A stretch of 21,068 bases of DNA from Tepidimicrobium sp. (GTDB taxonomy: Bacteria; Bacillota; Clostridia; Tissierellales; Tepidimicrobiaceae): positions 1 to 21,068 of the forward strand of contig DUNJ01000125.1 in the NCBI GenBank assembly GCA_012839395.1, in the 5' to 3' direction. A program made the translations under genes and the position numbers. Positions within the stretch are counted from its first letter, which is position 1. Every line of letters begins with the position of its first letter. Shown here piece after piece: positions 7,330 through 14,796 of this stretch. The notes under the pieces are model-generated. The model searched no databases and was not told where the DNA came from. It was given only the letters and a program-made list of their open reading frames with translations.

Positions 7330-8610
7330 CTAGCCACCTATTATAAATTTCTTAATCGCTTGCGCTATACCAAACAATGCCCCTGTCGATAGATTACAAC
7401 CCTTAAATAAACTTGTAATCTGTACTGCACCTTCTGGCAGTTGGAATCCAGCCTGTACGGCGGTATTGGTAATGGCCGGTGCCATCCATCCTGTTACATA
7501 GAAACTCATAGCTAGAAGAATAGTTCCCATTATTAATGTTCTTATAATATCATCCTTGGTAAAGGGGGTTATAACGAATACGAATGCAAACAACCCCCCC
7601 AATTCCCCAAGAGGTAATACCTTGTTTCCCGGTAGAATAAACGCCAACAAAAGAGCGATAGGTATTAATAATATGTTGAATGTCATATGGATAGGTTGTA
7701 ACAATGCTATCCAGTCAATTCCAATATATATTTCACGTCCTTGGAAGCGCTCATTGAAATATTTCTTTGCAGCTTCGGATAATGGCACTAGGCCTTCCAT
7801 TAGCACATTTATTATTCTTGGGAAAACATGGAGAGTAGCAGCTGTAGTCATAGCTAATTGTAGCGTATCGCTAAGTTCATGGCCTGCCAAAAAGCCAAGC
7901 AATAGACCCATTACCGCTCCTATTAACACAGGTTCTCCAAATACCCCGAACCGTTTTTGTAAGTCATCATGGGAAAGCTTTACGTTCTTTAGGCGCGGAA
8001 AAAGGGTATCTAATATTTTATTCATAACCTTTGCAAAAATCATTTGCCCTAGTATGGGCGCTGTTGTATATGAAACTCCCGGTATACCTGTATATTCTTC
8101 AAGTCTCTTTTGCGTTAAATCTGCACCGACCAAACATAGTGCATATAATATAATGCACGCAACTACGGCTATCCAAAACTGTCCAGTTACAAATTCAACT
8201 ATAGCCCCTACAAAGGCTATATACCAAAAATTCCAAATATCTACGTTAAATGTTTTAGTCCATCTCAATGCTAGCATGATAAGGTTTATAGCAAAACAAA
8301 GCGGAATAACTAGCAATCCAAACCTTGAGGCAAAGGCTACCGTTGCGGCCACACCCCATCCTGCATCGACTATTGAAAGCTGAATACCCGTCCTTTCCAC
8401 CATAGCGTTGGCTGCGGGGGTTAAAGCATCGATAAAATTCCCAAGTAGTAAGGATATCATGGTAAAACCTGCACCAACTAGAATACCCGATTTTAAAGCC
8501 CTACCTGGTTTTTCTCTCACTAGCAATCCTAAAATGAATATCACTATCGGTAACATAACATTCGAACCTAAGTCTAATATATATTGAAATACATTTAGAA
8601 CACTTGTCAT
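7330..8610 (-). CDS. PTS EIIC, galactitol type (GatC-like) polyol permease
   Basis: Integral membrane subunit that binds the polyol outside the cell and releases it inside as the phosphate. The 426 residues are almost entirely hydrophobic, with about nine or more membrane segments, and match the GatC family (E. coli GatC about 450 residues). Typical stretches include the N-terminal 'LDLGSNVMLPIVIFILGLL', 'GAVMGLLLGFLAG' in the middle, and 'GIDWIALLQPIHMTFNILL' in the second half. Family members carry galactitol, arabitol or related polyols, and specificity cannot be read from sequence by eye. The start has GGAGAAG upstream. The 178 bases in front of it, after the dehydrogenase gene, hold no gene, only a short direct repeat of CCTAATTATA. 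Confidence 0.93.
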   Translation of the reverse strand: MTSVLNVFQYILDLGSNVMLPIVIFILGLLVREKPGRALKSGILVGAGFTMISLLLGNFIDALTPAANAMVERTGIQLSIVDAGWGVAATVAFASRFGLLVIPLCFAINLIMLALRWTKTFNVDIWNFWYIAFVGAIVEFVTGQFWIAVVACIILYALCLVGADLTQKRLEEYTGIPGVSYTTAPILGQMIFAKVMNKILDTLFPRLKNVKLSHDDLQKRFGVFGEPVLIGAVMGLLLGFLAGHELSDTLQLAMTTAATLHVFPRIINVLMEGLVPLSEAAKKYFNERFQGREIYIGIDWIALLQPIHMTFNILLIPIALLLAFILPGNKVLPLGELGGLFAFVFVITPFTKDDIIRTLIMGTILLAMSFYVTGWMAPAITNTAVQAGFQLPEGAVQITSLFKGCNLSTGALFGIAQAIKKFIIGG

Positions 8611-8788
8611 GTTTCTTCTCCTCTCTAGATGTTTTCGTGTTAAAACCTTATTAGCTTACCGAACTTTCAAATTACCTAATTATAATTTCCAATAGGCAAA
8701 TAAACTAGATAAACACCCCCCATACTATTCTTTATCCAATCCTTGAAATTCCTAATTATATACAACCCCCTTTGCAAAAAATGTAGAT

Positions 8789-9844
8789 TTAAATTGGTTT
8801 AATAGCAAATTTAATTCCCTCCTGGTTCATATGTGCCTCAATAGCATCCTTTGTCTGTTCAAGTGGATAACTTCCACTAATATAATCTTCCGCTAGTATA
8901 GCCCCAGTTGTTAGCAAATTAAAGGCAGCTTCTGTTTCATGAGCGGTGGTGCTATATGATCCTTTGACTATTATCTCGTCATAATGTAACCTCTTGGTAT
9001 CCACAACTATATTGGTATCCGATGGACATCCACCATATTCAACAACGGTTCCACCTTTTCTAACTAGGTCAATAGCTAGTTCCCAGGTTGTAGGATGGCC
9101 TACAGCTTCAATTACTTGATCGGGTCCCCTGCCGTCATTGGCTAATCTATGCACCTCAGATATAATGTCTAGATCATCTGGATTGAGCAATATATCTGCC
9201 CCCTTTTTACCTGCCTCTTTAAGGCGATCTTCATTCTTCTCTATAACTATAACCTTAGCCCCTTTCAATTTAGCCAATTGAGTTTTAAGTAGTCCCATAG
9301 GCCCTGCCCCTATAATGGCTACCGTATCTCCCGTCTTTATATCAGCCATATTGATACCATGTAGGGCAACTGATACCGGTTCTAACATAGCAGCTTGTTC
9401 AAATGACATATTATCTGGTAAAATCCTCATGTTTTGTCTAACTATTGGCGCCTTCACATTGATATATTGTGCAAAACCCCCACCCATTTGAGTAAAGTCA
9501 TCAAAGTTTTCCTCCAAACCTTCACATAAGTTGTCCAATCCACGGACACAGTAAAAGCAAGTCATACATCCTGCCCCATTGCTGGTAACAACACGCTTCC
9601 CAATAAGGTCCCTATCCATACCCCGGCCTACATCCGATATTATTCCTGCAAACTCATGCCCTAATGGAAATGGTGGTGTCAAAAACGGATATCCTCTCCT
9701 ATAAATCTTAACATCCGTTCCACAAGTTAAAGCTACCTTTACCCCTACTTGAATTTCACCTGGAGCAGGTGGTTTTATTGGTAATTCTTCTATCCTTAAA
9801 TCCAGGGGCCCATAGCACATAGCTATTGTATTAGTTCTTTCCAT
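8789..9844 (-). CDS. Zinc-dependent alcohol dehydrogenase, likely polyol (phosphate) dehydrogenase 2
   Basis: Second medium-chain zinc dehydrogenase of the operon, 351 residues, clearly paralogous to the one at 5812-6858: both have 'LTCGTDVK.YRRG' and 'VRQNM'. Catalytic zinc residues are Cys41 and His63-Glu64. Structural cysteines are Cys93, 96, 99 and 107. The cofactor loop is 'GAGPMG' at 179-184. GGAGGAGG lies just upstream of the ATG. Two such enzymes in one PTS operon suggest oxidation at two different carbons, two epimeric substrates, or a redox epimerisation of a polyol phosphate; I cannot decide between these. The 160 bases between it and the EIIA gene hold no gene, only small hairpins such as GTGATT/AATCAC at 9964-9984. 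Confidence 0.85.
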   Translation of the reverse strand: MERTNTIAMCYGPLDLRIEELPIKPPAPGEIQVGVKVALTCGTDVKIYRRGYPFLTPPFPLGHEFAGIISDVGRGMDRDLIGKRVVTSNGAGCMTCFYCVRGLDNLCEGLEENFDDFTQMGGGFAQYINVKAPIVRQNMRILPDNMSFEQAAMLEPVSVALHGINMADIKTGDTVAIIGAGPMGLLKTQLAKLKGAKVIVIEKNEDRLKEAGKKGADILLNPDDLDIISEVHRLANDGRGPDQVIEAVGHPTTWELAIDLVRKGGTVVEYGGCPSDTNIVVDTKRLHYDEIIVKGSYSTTAHETEAAFNLLTTGAILAEDYISGSYPLEQTKDAIEAHMNQEGIKFAIKPI

Positions 9845-10004
9845 ACCTGCCTCCTCCTTAATTTCAATCTATTCTAATTGAATTTTTGAATCCCATATAT
9901 AATTTCTTATAATAAACTATACAAACTTTTCTTAAGATTCTTGATATTGTTGTGGTTTTAGAGGTGATTTTTCGATACAATCACTTTATTATAGTGCTCT
10001 TTCA

Positions 10005-10487
10005 CTAACCACTAACTTTGCCAATATCAATTACTCTATCTAAAACCACTGCCATCTCTTCTGCATCCTCTACTTTGGATAGCTCAATCAACATCTCCTT
10101 ATTTTGAAACAAAGATACCAGTTTCCTAAGTATATCTAGTTGAAATTCTGGCTCGGTGATTGCAAGCATAAATACGATTTTTACATCAACTTCAGTCTCA
10201 GGATCCTCCATACTAAAGAACTTAACAGGTTCCTTCAATGTTGCTACCGCTACTGCAGGCCTTATTACATGTTCTATGTCGGTATGTGGTATAGCTACAC
10301 CCAAGCCTTCAGTAGAAATACCCGTTGGGAAGGCCTTTTCTCTCTTCAATATGGCCTCAATATAGGTTTCGTTAACATAACCTTCTCTGACCAAATTGGA
10401 AGCCATTTTTTGTAAGACGTCCTCTTTTGTATCTAAATCCATATCTATTTCCATTAAGCTTGGGTCTATGATACTTGCACGATTCAC
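10005..10487 (-). CDS. PTS EIIA, fructose/mannitol/galactitol type (GatA-like)
   Basis: Cytoplasmic phosphoryl carrier between HPr and EIIB. The 160 residues match the PTS EIIA type-2 domain, with the phosphorylated His68 in 'GVAIPHTDIEH' and the usual 'REKAFPTGI' segment before it. The start codon is GTG at 10487, preceded by AAGGGGG at eight bases. It is the first gene of the six-gene polyol operon, lies directly behind a near-perfect sigma-54 promoter, and follows the activator gene by 122 bases. EIIA of this type may also phosphorylate or bind the activator, linking transport flux to transcription; that is an inference from related systems. Confidence 0.93.
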   Translation of the reverse strand: MNRASIIDPSLMEIDMDLDTKEDVLQKMASNLVREGYVNETYIEAILKREKAFPTGISTEGLGVAIPHTDIEHVIRPAVAVATLKEPVKFFSMEDPETEVDVKIVFMLAITEPEFQLDILRKLVSLFQNKEMLIELSKVEDAEEMAVVLDRVIDIGKVSG

Positions 10488-10573
10488 TAGATTAACCCCC
10501 TTGTATATCTGATAATATTTCTAAACAATAATTAAATTTTGTTGGTAAGTTGAACCTTACAAAACATTAATGT

Positions 10574-10589
10574 TGCAAACTCCATGCCA
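10574..10589 (-). promoter_or_regulatory. Sigma-54 (-24/-12) promoter of the polyol PTS operon
   Basis: The minus strand reads TGGCATGGAGTTTGCA, which matches the sigma-54 consensus TGGCACG-N4-TTGCA/T except for one base, with the obligatory GG-N10-GC spacing. Transcription should start near 10564, about 76 bases before the GTG of the EIIA gene. The upstream gene encodes a sigma-54 activator with a GAFTGA motif, which supports the call. An imperfect palindrome (10590-10610) abuts the -24 element. Confidence 0.88.
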
Positions 10590-10609
10590 AGGTTATGGTA
10601 TAATTGGTT

Positions 10610-13579
10610 TTATTCTAAACTTTTTTCTATTATCGCATTTCTTACATATGCTGCATCGTTGAATCCTTTCAGCTTATGCAAGAATTCTATATCCTCTATT
10701 ATTCTATATAGATCCATCATATTTTGTTTTGCATCTTCCTTTAAGGCCAATAGAAACACGATTTCTGCCTCATTTTCTGCCCACCAAGGTATAGGTTCCC
10801 TTAATATACAGATTGATACGGCAGACCTTTTTATATTTTCCGGGGCTCCATGGGGTATTGCCACTATCCCCTTTATAAGGGTGGATCCCATAGCCTCCCT
10901 TCTATAGACATCCAAAAGAAAGCCTTCATTAACAAACCCACCATCCATCAACATATTCGTAAGCCCATCGATAACCTCATCCTTGGATTTATAATCTGGA
11001 TCGATTACTATTAATTCCTCATGGATAAGCTTAGATAGAGGTTTTGCTGAGATTTCCTTATGTTTTACTTCAGTTTTTAGTTCAAGATTTAATATATTCT
11101 GCAGTTTATTAAATGCCCTGCCATCTATCACTTCCTCCAAGGATATAAATGGTATAGAATCATCCCCCGGATCCACGGTGCCAACGATTGCAGCTAATTC
11201 CCTATCTTTTTTAATCTGTCCTATCCTAATTGATATATCCTCGCCCCCTATTAACCTCATGGGGATAATTTCAGCCTTTTCTTGAACCTCTGGGAGCACT
11301 CTCGTTAACAGATTTTTTAATCTAATTGCTGACCCTTCCCCAGTAATGCATAGGGTTATTATGGCCTTTTTATCGGAATTAGCCGACTGCAAAGCCACTC
11401 CCCTTCCAATTCCAACCATACTATTGTCTATACCTTCAGCTATTTTATCCAAATCCGCATCGGGTAACATAGCCTTTCTAACAGCTTCCAAAACCATAAC
11501 CGTATTAACCCGATCCACCGTTCTAGTAGGGATGCCAGTTTTTTTAGTTATTATTTCACCAAAGGTTATAAGAGATCCCATATCTACCAGAATCAAAACA
11601 CCCTTCCCTTCGTCAATCTCTTTTACAGCCTCTATGGCCCTTTCAAGAGCTATCTTTGGCCTTTCATCCAATGCCATCTCTATTCCAACTGCATGGTTTA
11701 CTCCCAATAACCTATTTGCCACTTCCACCATCCCCAAAGCCACATGTCCATGGGTAAGTACTACAACGCCCACCCTTCTCCTCTGACGACTAGCGGGATT
11801 GGTTATAGTCCTAAGATACATTGCAATAAACCCGATTTCATCCTTCGGTATATCTATCTCCAACGATTGTTCAATATGTTTTACCATCTCTTCAGCCACA
11901 CTATATTCCAATTTATATTTGTTCATCACATTATGAAGATAGGGATTAGCTATAGGTTTTCCTAAACGAATTCGCTCTAAAGTCGCACTTAAATGCATGG
12001 CTAGACAGCAAAATAGATGCTTGTCAATCCTTCCTAATCGCCTTTCCCCAATTCCGGTTATTTCCTCTGTTATAGACACTATCTCCTGTCCCACTATTCC
12101 CACCAAATCCTGCTTGGCAATATGTTGGTGACTAACCTCTATCTTGCCTATAAAATCCATCAGCCTTTCATCTAGCTCACCGCTTATAACTCTATTTATA
12201 TTCTCCGCTTCTAAACCCTTCGATTCCAACTGTTGGTACCTATCCTCTATATATTGATAAATCTCTATTGGTAATGCATATAGATCCCTTTTAGAATCCT
12301 CCTTTGCATCCATTTTTCCAGGTCTAGCTATAAAATCTTCCCTGTAATAGAACTCCATTTCTGGATTACGCTTCTCTATCTTCAACAATCCCCTTCTTAC
12401 ATGAGCTGGAAGATCAGATAAATCCACTTCAATATATCCTTCCTGCCTGCTAACATATGTTAAAAAACCCCGTGCACATGCTACTTGAATATCACTTCTA
12501 AGCTGTCCTATATTGCCAGGGCAGTCGTATACTAATAACGCTCTTAAGCTTTCCCGGGTCACCCTTATTTCCAGCCCTATCCTATCCGCTTCCTCATTGA
12601 AAAAGTTCCTAATTATCTGATTTCTCTCATCATAAGGCCTTGCTGCAAGGGATGAAAGTTCTATAACCATAGGGATTCTCCTACGAAAGGTTAGAAGTAG
12701 CGATGATTCAATATCCTCAGTAGTAGCTGCTATGAGCATTACATTTGCCGTTCTCTCAGTATCGGTCTCCCCCATACGACGAAATTTGCCCTTATCTATT
12801 AAAAAATAGAATAGCTCTTGCCCCTCTGGAGGTAAACGATGGATTTCATCTAAAAACAATATTCCCCCTTCAGCTTTCTCTACCAGCCCTTCCTTAGAAG
12901 TATCTGCGCCGGTAAATGCTCCTTTAACATATCCAAATAGTTGGGATAATAGCAGCTGAGGATTTTCTGCATAGTCCGCACAGTTAAATACTACAAAAGG
13001 AGCCTTAGCGGCAATGGATCCACTTTCAATGGCATAATTGTACATGGCTTCAGCCAATTTACTTTTCCCCACTCCAGTAGGCCCTAGAATCAGGGTATGA
13101 AGTCCATGGGGAGGATATAATATGGCTGCTTTAGCCTGATGAATTTGTGGTTTTAAGCTACCATCAAATCCGATTATATCCTTAAATGATGATAATTCTG
13201 TATCATTCCCGTTCTCCAAGTTCTTGGAATGTTCATCGCGAAAGATCTCATTGTCCTTTTCCATCACGGCCATATCCTTTAACCCTGCTTTGACTTCTCC
13301 AGCTAACTGGGATACAAGGTATCTAGATACCATAAAGCCCCTTTCCTTTAAAAGCTCTGTCAGCTGCCTATTCGGTATATCGGGATCCTCCGCAATTATC
13401 CTTCTAATTTCTCCTATTAAATAGGGTTTAAGCCGTTCTCTCGAATTGGGAATATCTAGCTCGTTTCTCAATACTGTAACCGAATCCCTCCTTAAGTCTA
13501 ACATTTCTGACAATTCAATATCCGTATAAGGATTTTTCTTATCCTCTCTATCAATCAATTGTTTGAGACGATCTTTCAT
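10610..13579 (-). CDS. LevR-type sigma-54-dependent activator with PRD and PTS domains
   Basis: Transcriptional activator of a PTS operon, regulated by PTS phosphorylation. From the ATG at 13579 (AGGTGAGG upstream) it has 989 residues. Domains in order: helix-turn-helix region at 15-98, with a second half resembling the C-terminal DNA-binding region of RpoN; AAA+ domain at about 130-370 with Walker A GPTGVGKS (166-173), sigma-54-contacting GAFTGA (220-225) and Walker B LFLDE (241-245); one PRD at about 500-595 with His529; EIIA-Man-like domain at 602-720 with His610 in 'LTHGHVA'; EIIB-Gat-like domain at 737-820 with Cys744; and a C-terminal EIIA type-2 domain at 850-989 with His910 in 'AIPHGAPE'. 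B. subtilis LevR has a second PRD at the end instead. It directly precedes the PTS operon, its probable target, and has its own sigma-54 promoter. Confidence 0.92.
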   Translation of the reverse strand: MKDRLKQLIDREDKKNPYTDIELSEMLDLRRDSVTVLRNELDIPNSRERLKPYLIGEIRRIIAEDPDIPNRQLTELLKERGFMVSRYLVSQLAGEVKAGLKDMAVMEKDNEIFRDEHSKNLENGNDTELSSFKDIIGFDGSLKPQIHQAKAAILYPPHGLHTLILGPTGVGKSKLAEAMYNYAIESGSIAAKAPFVVFNCADYAENPQLLLSQLFGYVKGAFTGADTSKEGLVEKAEGGILFLDEIHRLPPEGQELFYFLIDKGKFRRMGETDTERTANVMLIAATTEDIESSLLLTFRRRIPMVIELSSLAARPYDERNQIIRNFFNEEADRIGLEIRVTRESLRALLVYDCPGNIGQLRSDIQVACARGFLTYVSRQEGYIEVDLSDLPAHVRRGLLKIEKRNPEMEFYYREDFIARPGKMDAKEDSKRDLYALPIEIYQYIEDRYQQLESKGLEAENINRVISGELDERLMDFIGKIEVSHQHIAKQDLVGIVGQEIVSITEEITGIGERRLGRIDKHLFCCLAMHLSATLERIRLGKPIANPYLHNVMNKYKLEYSVAEEMVKHIEQSLEIDIPKDEIGFIAMYLRTITNPASRQRRRVGVVVLTHGHVALGMVEVANRLLGVNHAVGIEMALDERPKIALERAIEAVKEIDEGKGVLILVDMGSLITFGEIITKKTGIPTRTVDRVNTVMVLEAVRKAMLPDADLDKIAEGIDNSMVGIGRGVALQSANSDKKAIITLCITGEGSAIRLKNLLTRVLPEVQEKAEIIPMRLIGGEDISIRIGQIKKDRELAAIVGTVDPGDDSIPFISLEEVIDGRAFNKLQNILNLELKTEVKHKEISAKPLSKLIHEELIVIDPDYKSKDEVIDGLTNMLMDGGFVNEGFLLDVYRREAMGSTLIKGIVAIPHGAPENIKRSAVSICILREPIPWWAENEAEIVFLLALKEDAKQNMMDLYRIIEDIEFLHKLKGFNDAAYVRNAIIEKSLE
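10641..10682. promoter_or_regulatory. Candidate upstream activating sequence inside the 3' end of the activator gene
   Basis: CTTACATATGCTG (10641-10653) and CAGCTTATGCAAG (10670-10682) are reverse complements at 11 of 13 positions, 16 bases apart. They lie about 77 to 118 bases upstream of the predicted sigma-54 start near 10564, the usual place for an enhancer bound by LevR-type activators. The site falls within codons of the regulator, so the repeat could also be chance. Confidence 0.45.
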
Positions 13580-13603
13580 GACCTCACCTCTTATAATATT
13601 TCT

Positions 13604-13619
13604 TGCAATATCTGTGCCA
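13604..13619 (-). promoter_or_regulatory. Sigma-54 (-24/-12) promoter of the activator gene
   Basis: The minus strand reads TGGCACAGATATTGCA: the full TGGCAC and TTGCA elements with GG-N10-GC spacing. The predicted start near 13594 leaves a leader of about 15 bases that still contains the AGGTGAGG ribosome binding site before the ATG at 13579. This indicates that the activator gene is itself sigma-54 dependent, probably autoactivated. Confidence 0.85.
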
Positions 13620-13676
13620 AATTTCGACATATAATGTGTACCCCATATACTGGCCCGATAAGCACCCATTGCATTT

Positions 13677-13736
13677 TTATAGCAAGCCTTATCCCACATT
13701 TTATACCACATCTTATGCCATATCCTATGGCAAAAT
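13677..13736. repeat. Tandem 12-bp repeat array, candidate enhancer (UAS) for the activator gene
   Basis: Five successive 12-base units on the plus strand: TTATAGCAAGCC, TTATCCCACATT, TTATACCACATC, TTATGCCATATC, CTATGGCAAAAT. The middle three agree best (TTAT-N-CCAYAT). The last two also form a perfect palindrome with a 3-base centre, TGCCATATCCTATGGCA (13716-13732). The array lies about 83-142 bases upstream of the predicted sigma-54 start near 13594, where an activator would bind. I cannot show binding, but periodicity, palindrome and position agree. Confidence 0.6.
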
Positions 13737-13790
13737 ATTGTAATTACATTTGGTGGTAAAATCATCTGAATTGAAAAAATAAAATGTTAC

Positions 13791-13854
13791 AAAAAATACA
13801 AAATCCATTATAAGCATCTCCAAAAGATAATAACAAGATGCTTATAATGGATTT
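13791..13854 (-). terminator. Rho-independent terminator after the TauE/SafE gene
   Basis: The arms 13801-13819 and 13836-13854 are a perfect 19-bp inverted repeat with a 16-base loop. On the minus strand the stem runs into TTTTGTATTTTTTG. It ends transcription of the lar cluster before the sigma-54-controlled activator gene. Confidence 0.85.
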
Positions 13855-13860
13855 AAACAT

Positions 13861-13885
13861 CTGATTTTAGCCTTTATAAAATCAG
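13861..13885. repeat. Small hairpin just after the TauE/SafE stop codon
   Basis: CTGATTTTA (13861-13869) and TAAAATCAG (13877-13885) form a 9-bp stem with a 7-base loop, directly after the stop codon and before the main terminator. No T-run follows. It may protect the mRNA 3' end or assist termination. Confidence 0.5.
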
Positions 13886-13889
13886 CTTA

Positions 13890-14681
13890 CTATATTATCT
13901 GCAAATTGGTGGTATTGTATATGGATATTAACATCAGTGCGATAATGGTTGCAATGTAAATTTTCTCGATTTTCCTCTCTTCCAATTTATTATTGATAAT
14001 TGCACCTAAATATCCACCTAATACAGCCGAAACAATTACAAATACAAGTGAGTCTAAATTGTAGTTCTCTATTCCATTAACCAGAAATATTTTTCCTAAC
14101 TTAGATATCTGTGCTGCCAATATTGTAATAATGGAATAGACAACAGTGTCCTTTAAATCAAAGGAGAAGGCAATTGTTAAGGTGGCAACATTTAAAGGTC
14201 CACCACCTATCCCTAAAAATATGGATATTATACCTAGAAAAAAACCTACCCCAAAGATAATTCCTGCGCTCTCCGATTTATAAGAAGGAAACTTGTCCTT
14301 ATTTAAGGTATAGATTAGTATAAGTAACAATATGATAAATAGAAGCCCTGCTTGAATTCTATCCACGGAAATTCCCGCACCTAAGTTGGAATTTATATAT
14401 TCGAAACAGACATCCCCCAAATATCCCCCTACCAACGAACCGAGGGATATAAATAATCCAATTTTTTTATCTATTTTAACTCTGTTTCGAATCTGTTTAT
14501 AGGTAGATACTATGGCCATGGTAAATACTGCAAAAGCTGAATAGGCGCCTATAGTTTGAGGATCATGAAAGCCTATAACATCAAATACCGGTTTTATTAT
14601 TACACCCCCACCTAAGCCTGCGATAGCACCTATTGATGTAGCCAATAGGGTAACCAGCATATAAACTATATTTACATTCAT
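13890..14681 (-). CDS. TauE/SafE family membrane permease
   Basis: Membrane protein of the sulfite exporter TauE/SafE (DUF81) family, 263 residues, about eight membrane segments in two similar halves. Each half carries the family's glycine-rich loop: 'IAGLGGGVIIKPVFD' near residue 20 and 'LGIGGGPLNVATLTI' near residue 160. Known members move sulfite, sulfoacetate or other organic or inorganic anions; many are uncharacterised. It is the last gene before a strong terminator and follows larC by about 115 bases, with a candidate promoter in the gap, so it may be only partly coupled to the lar genes. A role for sulfur handling beside the sulfur-using LarE is conceivable but unsupported. Confidence 0.88.
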   Translation of the reverse strand: MNVNIVYMLVTLLATSIGAIAGLGGGVIIKPVFDVIGFHDPQTIGAYSAFAVFTMAIVSTYKQIRNRVKIDKKIGLFISLGSLVGGYLGDVCFEYINSNLGAGISVDRIQAGLLFIILLLILIYTLNKDKFPSYKSESAGIIFGVGFFLGIISIFLGIGGGPLNVATLTIAFSFDLKDTVVYSIITILAAQISKLGKIFLVNGIENYNLDSLVFVIVSAVLGGYLGAIINNKLEERKIEKIYIATIIALMLISIYNTTNLQII

Positions 14682-14763
14682 AAAAAACCACCTTCCTGTC
14701 CAAGTATAGTGTTATATCTAAAGATATATACTAATATCCAAGTTTCTGTATTTAGTTGTCCAT

Positions 14764-14792
14764 CTTATAATAGATATTAAGTTTTCCTTCAA
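14764..14792 (-). promoter_or_regulatory. Candidate promoter of the TauE/SafE gene
   Basis: On the minus strand TTGAAG (forward 14787-14792) and TATAAG (14764-14769) are separated by 17 bases, four and five of six matches to the sigma-A boxes. The -35 box sits at the end of larC, leaving a leader of roughly 75 bases. Confidence 0.35.
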
Positions 14793-14796
14793 GCTT

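Larger units (their letters stand above)
13580..13889. other. 310-base gene-free stretch between activator and TauE/SafE genes
   Basis: This stretch holds, from left to right, the activator's ribosome binding site, its sigma-54 promoter, a 12-bp tandem repeat array with a palindrome, a T-rich tract, a 19-bp terminator stem and a smaller hairpin. The activator's frame is open back to 13765, but that extension is low-complexity and repetitive at 4-residue period because of the 12-bp repeats, and it would overlap the promoter; I regard it as non-coding. Confidence 0.75.

Noticed and set aside
7556..8383. 275-codon open frame on the plus strand
   Set aside because: It lies entirely opposite the EIIC gene, has no recognisable domain and an unnatural composition. 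It is a shadow of the real gene.
13681..13696. Second sigma-54-like sequence TGGGATAAGGCTTGCT upstream of the activator gene
   Set aside because: It has GG-N10-GC but deviates at several -24 positions and lies within the repeat array. The site at 13604-13619 is far better and correctly placed.
13580..13765. 62-residue N-terminal extension of the activator from an upstream start at 13765
   Set aside because: It reads through a sigma-54 promoter and the 12-bp repeats (hence the repeating His/Tyr-Lys-Met-Trp pattern). The ATG at 13579 has a proper ribosome binding site and a typical N-terminus.
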